Positions 24,524 to 34,031 of a stretch of 64,000 nt of DNA are shown one piece after another. Made by a program: the position numbers and the translations under genes. The stretch's first letter is position 1. Each line of letters opens with the position of its first letter. Source of the stretch: an uncultured bacterium (GTDB lineage Bacteria > Verrucomicrobiota > Lentisphaeria > Victivallales > UBA1829); contig URKJ01000017.1 of the NCBI GenBank assembly GCA_900548385.1, positions 26,634 to 90,633 of the forward strand, written 5' to 3'. The notes under the pieces were generated by a model, which worked only from the letters and a program-made list of their open reading frames with translations, was not told where the DNA came from and did not search any database.

Positions 24524-26011
24524 ATGAGAATGTTGACGATTTTTTTTCTTCTGGCGGCGCTGCCGCTGATCGCCGCTCCGACGCTGTATGTGGACAATCA
24601 GAAAGGCAGTGATTCGAACGACGGGAGCCGGGAGAAGCCGCTTTCCTCCATTGAGCGGGCCTGTGCCCTGGTGAAGACCGGAGGACGGATTGAGGTCGTC
24701 AACACCGGTGTTCCTTACTCCCTTCCTTACGGCGGCCCCGGCAAAGCGCGGGGGCTGCGTCTGTTCGCCGGCGGCACGGCGGAGTCTCCGCTGATCGTGG
24801 AGGGGAATGGAGCCGTCGTTTCCGGACTTGCCGTAATTCCGGCTCACGCATGGACCCGCGAGGCGGAGAGAATCTATTCCTTGCCGTTTGATCCGATGAG
24901 CAACTTTTTCCGTCGGGACATGAGTAAAAACTACTGGCTGCCCGGTACTCAGATCTGGTTTGTAAACGGCGGAGCGGCTCCGAACCTGCGGAACCGCGAA
25001 GAACTGGAAAGGACGCCGAACGGATTCTGGTGGAACAAGAAGGAACGGAAAGTGCTGTATCATCTTCCTTCCGGCAAGCGGCTTGCGGAGATGAAGATCG
25101 AACTGCCTGCCAATTACGGTTTCTACATCCATCGCGATCATACGATTGTGCGCAATTTCACGGTGATGTTTTCCTGGAACGACGGTTTCGATGCGGCGGA
25201 AACGCCGAAGAATTCGATGTATCAGAATTGTCTGGCGTACAATAATTGCGGTCAGGGAATGTCGATTCACGATGCGAGCAGTCTGTATTATCAGGATTGC
25301 GGGGCGGTGAACTGTGCGAGTTCCGCCGTCTGCAACGTCGGGCAGAGTTCCGGGGTTTACAAGCGGTGCGTGTTTATTGACAGCACGTTTGAAGCCGCTG
25401 TGTTTTTGAATCATGATGCCGTCGGACTCTTTGAAGAGTGTCTGATCGCGGAAGCGGAGCCGGCGGAGCTTATTTGGCAGCGGGGACGCTCCAAGCTGAT
25501 TTTTTCCAACTGCATTCTGATCGGCAACGGGAGGAACAATCTGCTGTCGCTTGAAGCCGGAGGCACGGCGTTTTACGGCTGTACGCTTCGCGGCGGCACA
25601 GGGCTGTGCTCTTTCGACGCACGTTCCGCAACCGGATCGCTGAGTCTGGAAAAGTCTCTGCTGAGCGGTTTCGCCCGCTATTATGTGAAACTGCCGGACG
25701 CGCTGAATTCCCGGCGGATCGCGCTCGCGGGGAACCGGTATATGCCGGGGACCGGGCATTGGTTCCGGGGAAAGGCGGAAATTCCGGGACGCTCTCCGGC
25801 GCTTGCCGCGCAGAAGCTGGACCGGGAGTCTGTAACGGAGACGTTCCGGCTGACCGGGCGCAAGTCCAGCGAAAATCCGGATGCGGTTTCCCGCCGTTCC
25901 CTGCGGATCGGAGCAAAGCTGCCTGCAAATGTATGGGAAATTTATGACCGTTTGAAAAATTATCAGGCCACGCCGGCCGGAATCGTCAGAAAAGGAGACG
26001 TCAGACAATGA
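24524..26011 (+). CDS. Secreted right-handed beta-helix protein, first of pair
   Basis: A 495-residue protein with a signal peptide (MLTIFFLLAALPLIAAPT). It continues LYVDNQKGSDSNDGSREKPL, the typical N-cap of pectate-lyase-like proteins. Helix coils include NYGFYIHRDHTIVRNFTVMF, NSMYQNCLAYNNCGQGMSIH and SLYYQDCGAVNCASS. It is probably exported and acts on, or sticks to, a polysaccharide. The stop overlaps the start of the next beta-helix gene (ATGA). Catalytic residues are not identifiable by eye. Confidence 0.83.
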   Translation: MRMLTIFFLLAALPLIAAPTLYVDNQKGSDSNDGSREKPLSSIERACALVKTGGRIEVVNTGVPYSLPYGGPGKARGLRLFAGGTAESPLIVEGNGAVVSGLAVIPAHAWTREAERIYSLPFDPMSNFFRRDMSKNYWLPGTQIWFVNGGAAPNLRNREELERTPNGFWWNKKERKVLYHLPSGKRLAEMKIELPANYGFYIHRDHTIVRNFTVMFSWNDGFDAAETPKNSMYQNCLAYNNCGQGMSIHDASSLYYQDCGAVNCASSAVCNVGQSSGVYKRCVFIDSTFEAAVFLNHDAVGLFEECLIAEAEPAELIWQRGRSKLIFSNCILIGNGRNNLLSLEAGGTAFYGCTLRGGTGLCSFDARSATGSLSLEKSLLSGFARYYVKLPDALNSRRIALAGNRYMPGTGHWFRGKAEIPGRSPALAAQKLDRESVTETFRLTGRKSSENPDAVSRRSLRIGAKLPANVWEIYDRLKNYQATPAGIVRKGDVRQ

Positions 26012-27684
26012 AAACTCTCATGGCATTTATTCTTCCGCTGCTTGCCGGAACGCTTGCGGCGGCGCCGTCCGAACTTCAACGCGAAATTGATGCCGGGATC
26101 CGCAGCGGAAAAAAGGAAATCGTGCTTTCCCGTCCGGAATATCGTCTTGACCGGACTCTGCAGCTGAAAAAGCTGAACGGAGTGACCGTCAACGGCAATG
26201 GCGCCCGGATTGTGATGACCCGTCCGGTCCATGCTGTCCGGATAACCGGTTGCCGCGGCCTGACGCTGAAAGGATTGTCGGTGGATTACGATCCGCTGCC
26301 GTTTACACAGGGGGTTGTCACTTCCGTTTCAAAGGATTTTCAGGTCGTGGAATTTACGATTGACAAAGGATATCCCGATCTGACGGCGCCTTATGCCGTG
26401 GGACGGCTTCATCTTTTCGCCGCGGATGGACGGACCTGGAAACGCGAGGCGGCGGATCTTTACGGAAAGACCGAGATCCTTGATGCCCGCCGCGGCAGAT
26501 TCCGTTCGTTCAAACCGGAATCCGCATTCGCGCCCGGTGACCGTGTGGCTCTGAATCTGCGCCGGAACGGAGCGTTCTACCTGACCGGCTGCGGTCCCGT
26601 GCGTTTTGAAAATATTACGGTCTATGCCTGTCCGAGTCTCGGTTTCTGCAACCGTTTCAGCGAGGGCGGGGATGAGTTTGTCAATGTGAAGATCATGCGC
26701 GGTCCCCGTCCGGCGGGCGCGGAGACGGACCGTTTGCTTTCCAGCTGTGCCGACGGAGTGAATTATGCCTATATCCGCCGCGGCCCGACTTTGATCAACT
26801 GCGATTTTTCTTTTATGGGGGACGACTCGGTGAATCTGCATTCCGTCGCTCTGCCCGTAGTCAAAGTGCTGAACGGGACAACTTTTGATACGCTCCGGCC
26901 TTACAAGCAGGAAGAATTCGGCAAGGTGATCCGTCCCGGCGATAAACTGCGCCTGCTTGACCCGTCGGATTACTCGGTGGCGGGAGAAGCCGTGATCCGG
27001 AGTTTCCGCCCGTCCCCGCGTTCCTATGACCGGGAAACTCTCAGCCGGTTTTATTTCGACCGGGGGCACGGACTCCGTGAGTGGACCGCTTACGAGGTTG
27101 TGCTTGAACCGGGCGGAACCCCTTTGAAACCGGGACTTTTCTTTGATATTCCCGCGATCGGCGCCAATGATTATGTGATCCGGGATTCCTATTTTCACGA
27201 CCACCGCGGACGGAGTCTGCGCATTATGGCATCCAACGGTGTGATTGAAAACAACCGTTTCGAGCGTATCAAACATGCGGCGATTACGGTCGGGGCGGAA
27301 TACGGCTACTGGCGCGAAGCCGGCTGGGTGGAGAATATTCAGATCCGCAACAACCGGATCCGGGATGTCGGATGCAATATGATGCTTCAGCCGGATTCCT
27401 ATGCCAACGGTGCGATCAGCGTGTTTGCCCGTCTGGAAGATTATTCCGGTTCATTCAAGGGGAACAGAAACATCACGATTTCCGGCAACCGGATCGACAC
27501 CTGTCCCGCCGCGGGGATCTTTATTTTCGCCGCCGATGGAGTGAGACTCCAGGGCAACCGGCTTGTCAATACGGCATTCGGCAAAAAGATTCCCGGAAGC
27601 AATCTGGGATTCCGGAATATGAAGCCGGTCTGGATTGTCAACTCCGCCAATGTGTCCCGGCAGAGTGAAAACATGAAAGAATAA
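26008..27684 (+). CDS. Secreted right-handed beta-helix protein, second of pair
   Basis: A 558-residue protein with a signal peptide (MAFILPLLAGTLAAAP). It has VTVNGNGARIVMTRPVHAVR, DCDF-like coils such as LINCDFSFMGDDSVNLHSVA, and repeated asparagine-ladder coils (IQIRNNRIRDVGC, ITISGNRIDTCPAAGIFI, VRLQGNRLVNTAF). This pattern matches parallel beta-helix enzymes such as GH28-like or GH110-like alpha-galactosidases. The GDDSVNLHS segment is close to a GH110-type motif (weak inference). It closes the module 3 operon. Confidence 0.83.
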   Translation: MKTLMAFILPLLAGTLAAAPSELQREIDAGIRSGKKEIVLSRPEYRLDRTLQLKKLNGVTVNGNGARIVMTRPVHAVRITGCRGLTLKGLSVDYDPLPFTQGVVTSVSKDFQVVEFTIDKGYPDLTAPYAVGRLHLFAADGRTWKREAADLYGKTEILDARRGRFRSFKPESAFAPGDRVALNLRRNGAFYLTGCGPVRFENITVYACPSLGFCNRFSEGGDEFVNVKIMRGPRPAGAETDRLLSSCADGVNYAYIRRGPTLINCDFSFMGDDSVNLHSVALPVVKVLNGTTFDTLRPYKQEEFGKVIRPGDKLRLLDPSDYSVAGEAVIRSFRPSPRSYDRETLSRFYFDRGHGLREWTAYEVVLEPGGTPLKPGLFFDIPAIGANDYVIRDSYFHDHRGRSLRIMASNGVIENNRFERIKHAAITVGAEYGYWREAGWVENIQIRNNRIRDVGCNMMLQPDSYANGAISVFARLEDYSGSFKGNRNITISGNRIDTCPAAGIFIFAADGVRLQGNRLVNTAFGKKIPGSNLGFRNMKPVWIVNSANVSRQSENMKE

Positions 27685-27777
27685 TTTTTTATTTTCAATG
27701 GAACAAAGGCTTGTCCGCCGCTGTCTGCGAAACAGTATTCAGTTTTGCAGATAACTCTACTTTACGGAAGGTCTTTT

Positions 27778-29070
27778 ATGGGAAAATATGTGATTGCGGG
27801 GATCGTTGCGGTGATTCTGGGCGGGGGAGTTCTGATGTTCGGGCTCTCCGGTTTGAAAACGGCGGGGGAACGTTTGAGCCATGCGCTGGAAACGGATCAT
27901 GACGGACACGACCATGAGGCTGAGACCGTAAAAACAGCCGTTTCTTCCGCCGTTGATGCGGAAGAGAAAAAGCATGGGGAGGAGGCTCCCGTTCATCTGA
28001 CGGAGGCGCAGCGGAAACTGATCCGTATCCGTATCTCCAAAGCACAGCCCGGAAATATTGAAGATACCCTGAATCTCAATGGCGAGATTCTGCTGAATTT
28101 GGATGAAACTGCAAGAATCATGCCGCGCATGCCGGGATTCGTCAGCCGGATTTTCGTAAAAGAGGGGGAGCGGGTTCGCAAGGGGCAGCTCCTTGCCACG
28201 TTGACGAGCCATAAGCTCGGAGAATATTATTCCAATTACAATTCCGCACTGGAACAGGAGAAACTGGCACGTTCCGAGTTCGAGATGGCGGAAAAGCTCC
28301 GGACCGGAAATGCGACGTCGCAGAAAGAGTATCTGCGTTACAAGCGCGAATATGCCGAGTCTGTCATTTCCCGTCAGCGGGCGGAGGAATTGCTGCGTTC
28401 CCTGCTTCAGGATCCCGCCCATGCGGATCATCCGCACGAGAAGATACGGGAGAACCGGCAGGTGCCGATCTGCACGACGTATGAAGTCACTTCGCCGTTG
28501 AGCGGAACCGTGATTGCGAAAAACGTCACAGCCGGAGAAAACTTCACCGAGGACAATACAACGGTGATCTTCACGGTCAGCAACTTGGAACGTCTGTGGC
28601 TGGAACTGCGGGTTCCGCCGAACGATCTGCCGCGGGTCCGTACCGGACAGGCCGTTGCTGTGACTGCGGCAGACACCGCCAAAGAATACAGCGGACGGAT
28701 CGTTTATGTGTCTCCTCTGATCGACGAACAGAGCCGTACGGGATTTGTCCGGGTCGTGATGGAAAACCGCGATGGCGGGTTGCGTCCCGGACAGTTCGTG
28801 ACGGGACGGATTCACACGGTTTCCGCGGCGGAGTCTGTAGTCGTTCCGCGCGCGGCTGTTCAGCTGATTGAGGGTGAGAGCGTGATTTTTGTGCCGCAAG
28901 GCGATGGTTTCGCGCCGCGTCCGGTCACGCCCGGCCGCGCTTCGGGCGGCATTGTACAGATCCTTGCAGGGCTGAAAGCGGGGGAACCGTTTGTATCATC
29001 CGGAGCGTTTGAATTGAAGTCGATTCTGCTGACCAGCGGCATGGATCCCCATGCCGGGCACGGGCATTGA
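27778..29070 (+). CDS. RND efflux periplasmic adaptor (HlyD/CusB-like)
   Basis: A 430-residue protein, start at 27778 after GGAAGG. It has one N-terminal membrane anchor (VIAGIVAVILGGGVLMFGLS), then a His-rich stretch (HDGHDHE). The adaptor core follows: a lipoyl-like half (MPGFVSRIFVKEGERVRKGQ), a helical hairpin with ALEQEKLARSEFEMAEKLRT, a beta-barrel domain and a C-terminal MDPHAGHGH. The two His-rich ends suggest metal handling. It pairs with the RND pump 11 bp downstream as a CusB/CzcB-type adaptor. No outer-membrane channel gene is nearby. Confidence 0.9.
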   Translation: MGKYVIAGIVAVILGGGVLMFGLSGLKTAGERLSHALETDHDGHDHEAETVKTAVSSAVDAEEKKHGEEAPVHLTEAQRKLIRIRISKAQPGNIEDTLNLNGEILLNLDETARIMPRMPGFVSRIFVKEGERVRKGQLLATLTSHKLGEYYSNYNSALEQEKLARSEFEMAEKLRTGNATSQKEYLRYKREYAESVISRQRAEELLRSLLQDPAHADHPHEKIRENRQVPICTTYEVTSPLSGTVIAKNVTAGENFTEDNTTVIFTVSNLERLWLELRVPPNDLPRVRTGQAVAVTAADTAKEYSGRIVYVSPLIDEQSRTGFVRVVMENRDGGLRPGQFVTGRIHTVSAAESVVVPRAAVQLIEGESVIFVPQGDGFAPRPVTPGRASGGIVQILAGLKAGEPFVSSGAFELKSILLTSGMDPHAGHGH

Positions 29071-29081
29071 GGAGGTGGCGC

Positions 29082-32000
29082 ATGATTGACAGAATCATCC
29101 AGGCGGCGCTGCAGTTGCGGAGTCTGGTTCTGATTTCCATGATCGCGGTGATCGGGTTCGGTATTTACAGCTACTTTGAAACGCCGCGCGATGCGTTCCC
29201 GGATATTTCGCCCGTCATGGTTCCGGTCTTCGCGGAGGCTCCCGGATTGGCGGCGGAGGAGGTCGAACTGATGATCTGCCAGCCGATTGAGAGCACCATG
29301 AGCGGTCTGCCCGGAGTGACGCTTGTCAAGTCCACATCCGGTTTCGGGATGGGGGTGATCTATGTTTATTTCAAGGATTCCACCGATATTTATTTTGCCC
29401 GCCAGTTGGTCGCGGAGCGTTTGCAGAGTGCGGAAAGTTCCCTCCCGGCGAATGTTCCGAAACCTGAACTCGGACCGATTTCCAGCGGGCTTGACCAGAT
29501 TTTCATTTACTATCTGCAGGCGGACCGCAAGGTCGTGCGGACCGAGGGAAAGGAGCTGAACTCTTATCTTCGCGAGCTGAATGATTTTGTGGTCAAACGT
29601 CAGCTTCAGACCGTTCCCGGCGTGACGGCGATTCTTTCCATGGGCGGCCATGTTCTGCAATATCAGGTGAAGCTGAATCCGGAGGAAATGCGGAAATTCG
29701 ACGTTTCATACGGCGATGTGGTCAGTGCGATCAATGCCGGCAACCGGAATGTGGGCGGTCAGTACATTGAGATCGGAGCGGAGGAGTATCTTGTGCGCGG
29801 CATCGGGATGCTGAAATCGCTGGAGGATATCCGCAATATTACGGTGCGGGAGTTTAACGGCGTTCCGCTGAAACTCGGAGCGATCGCGACGGTGGAGTAC
29901 GGCCCCGATGTCCGGCGCGGCATTGTCACGCGCAACGGGGAAGAAGAAGTCGTGGCGGGAATCGTGTTGAAGTTGTACGGAGAGAATACGTCGCGGGTGA
30001 TCGCGCGCCTGCACGCCAAGCTCGCGGAGATCGGAAAGTCTCTGCAGGATGGCGTGACGATCGTTCCGTATTATGATCAGGCGGATCTGGTGGACAACGC
30101 CAGCCGGACGGTGGAAAATGCGCTGTTTCAGGGAATTCTGCTGGTGATCGCGGTGCTTGCTGTGGCTCTTTGGAATTTCCGGGCGTCGCTGATCGTGGCT
30201 CTTTCAATGCCGTTCTGTGCTTCGCTGGCGATTCTCGGTTTGAACTGGGCGGGACTTTCGGCAAATCTGATGTCGCTCGGCGGGATCGCGATCGCTCTCG
30301 GTATGCTGGTGGACGGCTCGATTGTGGTCGTTGAAAATATTCTGCGTCACCTGAACCGCCCGGAGAATGGGGAACGGGACCGGCTGGCAGTGATTCCGGA
30401 GGCGGTAAAGGAGGTCGGACGCCCGATCACGTTTGCGCTGTTTATCATCATTGCGGTATTCCTGCCGATTTTCCTGTTTGAAGGAGTCGAGGGAAAGATG
30501 TTCAAGCCGTTGGCGTTTTCGATAGTCGTGGCGCTTGCGGGCTCCATTCTTGCGGCGGTTGTCAATGCGCCGGTCCTTGCCGCGTTTCTGCTGAAAAAGG
30601 AGAAAGATCCGGAAAAGAGACGGAAACAGGAGGATCGGGCGGAACAGTTTGTCCGGCGGTTCTATCTGCCGCTGCTGGAGAGCGGGCTCCGTCATCGGCG
30701 GCTTCTGTTTACGGTTGTGCTTGCGGCTTTGGCTGCAAGCGTGTTTGCGTTCCGTTCCATCGGACGGGAGTTCGTGCCGACTTTGGAGGAAGGGACGATT
30801 CTTGCGACGGTCAGCATGGCGCCGTCGATCGGGCTGGCGCAGGCGGACCGCGTCGTGCGCAATCTGGAAACGATGATCCGCCGTCACCCGGAGGTTGCCG
30901 GAACGGTTTCCCGGATTGGACGGCCGGAGGCGGGGAGTCATCCGCATCCGGTCAATTTTGCGGAAATTCAGATTTCGTTGAAACATCCGGGCGGAACGAT
31001 CATCGGAGCGAAAGAGCGTCAGCGGATCGTGGCGGAGCTGCGGCATGAACTGCAGGATTATCCGGGTGTCACGCTGAATTTTTCACAACCGATCCAGAAT
31101 GCGTTTGATGAACTGCTTTCGGGGACCCGTGCCTATTTTGCATTGAAACTGTACGGTGAAGACCTTTCCGTTCTGCGGACGAAAGCGGAGGAGATCCGCA
31201 AGGCGATCGCATCGGTTCCCGGTGTGGTGGATTTGTCTGTGGAACAGAGCTACGGGCAGCCACAGGTTCAGATCGAATTGAATCATGAGGCGATGGCGCG
31301 TCTCGGTGTGACCGGAAATGAGGTGATGCAGCTGGTGGAAAGCGCGATCGGCGGCGAGAATGTCTCGACCGTTTACCGCAACACCCGGCGGTATGACATC
31401 AATGTGCGTCTTGCGGAACGGTTCCGTTCGTCGCCGGAAGCGCTGGGGGAACTGAAGATCCGTACAGCGTCCGGCAAATATGTGGAGTTGAAGCAGGTTG
31501 CCGTGCTGAAGATCACGGAGGGACCGGTACAGATCAACCGGGAGAAGATCCAGCGCCGCTGGACGATTCAGGGCAATATCTCCGGCCGGGCCCCCAGCGA
31601 GATCATCCGGGACATGCGCAAGGCGATTGCGGAAAAGGTCAAACTTCCGGCAGGTTATCTGGTCGAGTTCGGCGGGCAGTTTGAGAATCAGGAGCGGGCG
31701 ATGCGGAAGCTGTCGATCGTGGTGCCGATGGTGATCGTGCTGATCTTTATTCTGCTGTGGATGTCGTTTTCATCGCTGAGGAGCAGCCTGATCGTGATGA
31801 TCAATGTTCCTCTGGCGCTGATCGGCGGAGTGCTTGGGCTCCTTGTGACGGATCAGTTCCTGTCGGTTCCCGCCGCAGTCGGTTTTATTGCGCTGTTCGG
31901 AATCGCGATGCAGGATGCTGTTGTGATGGTGACGGATTTCCGCGATCTCCGGAAGAGCGGGCTGCCGCTGCGGGAGGCGATCCTGCATGGAAGCGCGGTT

Positions 32001-32222
32001 CGTTTCCGCGCGGTGATCCTGACGACTCTGACCACTCTGCTCGGTCTGCTTCCGCTGCTGCTTTCCACGGGGATCGGGGCTGAGGTGCAGCGTCCGCTGG
32101 CGGCGATCGTGGTATTCGGGCTGAGCACCTCCACTCTGCTGACGTTGTTTTTCCTGCCGTCTCTCTATTATGAGATTGAACGGCGGTTTGAGCGCTCCGG
32201 AAACGCCGGCGATAACGGCTGA
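29082..32222 (+). CDS. HME-type RND efflux pump (CusA/CzcA-like)
   Basis: A 1046-residue protein, start after GAGGAGG. The order is N-terminal helix, large periplasmic loop (PAFPD-like PRDAFPDISPVMVPV), TM2-6 with GGIAIALGMLVDGSIVVVEN, a second periplasmic loop, and a C-terminal TM block (GFIALFGIAMQDAVVMVTDF). These fit a proton-driven heavy-metal efflux pump exporting periplasmic or cytosolic cations. The motif MLVDGSIVVVEN is a CzcA-like version of the HME signature. It works with the adaptor gene just upstream. The metal cannot be told from the sequence by eye. Confidence 0.93.
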   Translation: MIDRIIQAALQLRSLVLISMIAVIGFGIYSYFETPRDAFPDISPVMVPVFAEAPGLAAEEVELMICQPIESTMSGLPGVTLVKSTSGFGMGVIYVYFKDSTDIYFARQLVAERLQSAESSLPANVPKPELGPISSGLDQIFIYYLQADRKVVRTEGKELNSYLRELNDFVVKRQLQTVPGVTAILSMGGHVLQYQVKLNPEEMRKFDVSYGDVVSAINAGNRNVGGQYIEIGAEEYLVRGIGMLKSLEDIRNITVREFNGVPLKLGAIATVEYGPDVRRGIVTRNGEEEVVAGIVLKLYGENTSRVIARLHAKLAEIGKSLQDGVTIVPYYDQADLVDNASRTVENALFQGILLVIAVLAVALWNFRASLIVALSMPFCASLAILGLNWAGLSANLMSLGGIAIALGMLVDGSIVVVENILRHLNRPENGERDRLAVIPEAVKEVGRPITFALFIIIAVFLPIFLFEGVEGKMFKPLAFSIVVALAGSILAAVVNAPVLAAFLLKKEKDPEKRRKQEDRAEQFVRRFYLPLLESGLRHRRLLFTVVLAALAASVFAFRSIGREFVPTLEEGTILATVSMAPSIGLAQADRVVRNLETMIRRHPEVAGTVSRIGRPEAGSHPHPVNFAEIQISLKHPGGTIIGAKERQRIVAELRHELQDYPGVTLNFSQPIQNAFDELLSGTRAYFALKLYGEDLSVLRTKAEEIRKAIASVPGVVDLSVEQSYGQPQVQIELNHEAMARLGVTGNEVMQLVESAIGGENVSTVYRNTRRYDINVRLAERFRSSPEALGELKIRTASGKYVELKQVAVLKITEGPVQINREKIQRRWTIQGNISGRAPSEIIRDMRKAIAEKVKLPAGYLVEFGGQFENQERAMRKLSIVVPMVIVLIFILLWMSFSSLRSSLIVMINVPLALIGGVLGLLVTDQFLSVPAAVGFIALFGIAMQDAVVMVTDFRDLRKSGLPLREAILHGSAVRFRAVILTTLTTLLGLLPLLLSTGIGAEVQRPLAAIVVFGLSTSTLLTLFFLPSLYYEIERRFERSGNAGDNG

Positions 32223-32346
32223 CCGGAAATTTTTTGTAAAAATATCGGAACTTGATGAAAATCTCCGTTTGATTTTTTCCGATCCGGAAGTAAGTTTATA
32301 ATCATCGTATCATTTTAAACTTCAGTAAATCAGGAGGGCGGGGATC

Positions 32347-33945
32347 ATGCATCAGATTATAACGATCACATCTTTTATTTTCTTTACGGCGCTTGTCGCG
32401 TTCATTACCTGGATCATGACGCGGAAAGCGGACGTAAAGTCGAGGGAAGGGTACTTCCTGGCGGGACGTTCCCTGACCTGGCCGTTCATTGCGGGATCGC
32501 TTCTGCTGACGAATCTTTCGACCGAGCAGATGGTCGGACTTAACGGGTCGGCGTTCAAGGAAGGGCTCTGCGTGATGGCATGGGAAGTGATCGCCGTGTT
32601 GGCGCTTGTGGCGATGGCGCTGTTCTTCCTGCCGCGGTTTCTCAAGAGCGGCATTGCGACTCTGCCGGAGTATCTGCATATCCGGTTCGACCGTACCACG
32701 GCAATCATCACCAACGTCATTTTTCTGATCGCCTACATGGTGATCCTGCTGCCGATCATTCTGTATACGGGGGCCGCGGGGCTCAGCGGGATTATGAACG
32801 TTCCCGCAATTACCGGAATTGAAAGTTACGAAGGCAATATCTGGCTGATGGTCTGGTTCATCGGCATTGTCGGCATGGTCTACGCTCTGTTCGGCGGCTT
32901 GCGTTCCGTGGCGGTTTCCGATACGCTGAACGGCGTCGGGCTCCTGATCGGCGGATTCATGATCCTGTATTTCGGGCTTCACGCCATCAGCGGAGGACAG
33001 GGATGGATGCACGGACTGGATACGCTTGTGGAAGCGCTGCCGGATAAGTTCAATTCCATCGGCGGCCCGAAATCCGAGGTTCCGTTCGGCGCATTGTTCA
33101 CGGGGATTCTGATCATCAACATGTTTTACTGGTGTACGAATCAGCAGATCATTCAGCGCACGTTCGCCGCGAGCTCGCTGGCGGAGGGACAGAAAGGCGT
33201 CCTGTTCTGCGGGTTTCTGAAATTGATTGGTCCGCTGTATCTGGTGCTTCCGGGGATCATCGCGTTTTACATGTTCAAAGATACCGGTCTCCGTTCCGAC
33301 AATGCTTACGGCAAACTGGTATCCACTGTTCTTCCGGCGCCGCTGACCGGATTTTTCGCCGCCGTGATGACCGGTGCGATCCTGAGTTCTTTCAACTCCG
33401 CGTTGAATGCGACCTGCACGCTGTTCAGTCTCGGTATTTACAAGGAGGTGTTCAACCGTCAGGCGAGCGAGGCTCAGCAGGTGCGGTCCGGCAAGATTTT
33501 CGGTTTTGCTCTTGCAATCGCGTCAATGACGATTGCGCCGCTGCTCGTGAATACCGGCAGTATTTTTGCCTATCTCCAGAAGATGAACGGTATCTATTTT
33601 ATTCCGATCTTCGCCGTGGTGCTGATGGGAATGTTGTCGAAATATGTTCCCGCGATTGCGGCGAAAACCGCACTGGTCGCCGGATGTGTGCTGATTGCGA
33701 TCGGGTACTTTGTACCGCCGTTCAGCCGGTGGGTGGAGGCGATGAATGCGTTCCACTTCGTCGGTGCGGTTTTCCTTGCGCTGTGTCTCTATATGCTCGT
33801 CTGGGGCAGAGTGGCGGGACGGCCGACCGCGTTTGTTCAGGAGGATGTGAAAGCGGTGGATATGACATCGTGGAAATATGCTCCTTATGCCGGCGGTCTG
33901 CTGATCCTTGTGGTGATTGTGATTTACGTCTCCTTTGCCGGGTGA
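32347..33945 (+). CDS. Sodium:solute symporter (SSS family, SGLT-like)
   Basis: A 532-residue protein with about 13-14 membrane spans. An AGGAGG stands 10 bp before the start. It has EGYFLAGRSLTWPFIAGSLL, then LLTNLSTEQMVGLNG, GLRSVAVSDTLNGVGLLIGG and NMFYWCTNQQIIQRTFAASS. These are the typical segments of sugar-type sodium symporters (SGLT/YidK-like). GAILSSFNSALNATCTLFSL in the C-terminal half carries the conserved Ser/Asn helix. It probably imports a monosaccharide or inositol with sodium. It is a single gene followed by a bidirectional terminator. Confidence 0.92.
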   Translation: MHQIITITSFIFFTALVAFITWIMTRKADVKSREGYFLAGRSLTWPFIAGSLLLTNLSTEQMVGLNGSAFKEGLCVMAWEVIAVLALVAMALFFLPRFLKSGIATLPEYLHIRFDRTTAIITNVIFLIAYMVILLPIILYTGAAGLSGIMNVPAITGIESYEGNIWLMVWFIGIVGMVYALFGGLRSVAVSDTLNGVGLLIGGFMILYFGLHAISGGQGWMHGLDTLVEALPDKFNSIGGPKSEVPFGALFTGILIINMFYWCTNQQIIQRTFAASSLAEGQKGVLFCGFLKLIGPLYLVLPGIIAFYMFKDTGLRSDNAYGKLVSTVLPAPLTGFFAAVMTGAILSSFNSALNATCTLFSLGIYKEVFNRQASEAQQVRSGKIFGFALAIASMTIAPLLVNTGSIFAYLQKMNGIYFIPIFAVVLMGMLSKYVPAIAAKTALVAGCVLIAIGYFVPPFSRWVEAMNAFHFVGAVFLALCLYMLVWGRVAGRPTAFVQEDVKAVDMTSWKYAPYAGGLLILVVIVIYVSFAG

Positions 33946-33962
33946 GCTCCTGTTTGACTCCA

Positions 33963-34012
33963 TGAAAAAAAGCTGCTGCAGCCCCGGAAGGTTTTGCAAC
34001 AGCTTGTTTTTC
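33963..34012. terminator. Bidirectional rho-independent terminator
   Basis: The stem AAGCTGCTGCA (33970-33980) pairs with TGCAACAGCTT (33995-34005) with one mismatch. It is flanked by an A-run (left) and GTTTTTCTGTT (right), so U-tracts are available in both directions. It lies between the convergent symporter and helicase genes. Confidence 0.8.
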
Positions 34013-34031
34013 TGTTGAAACGGTGACGGGG

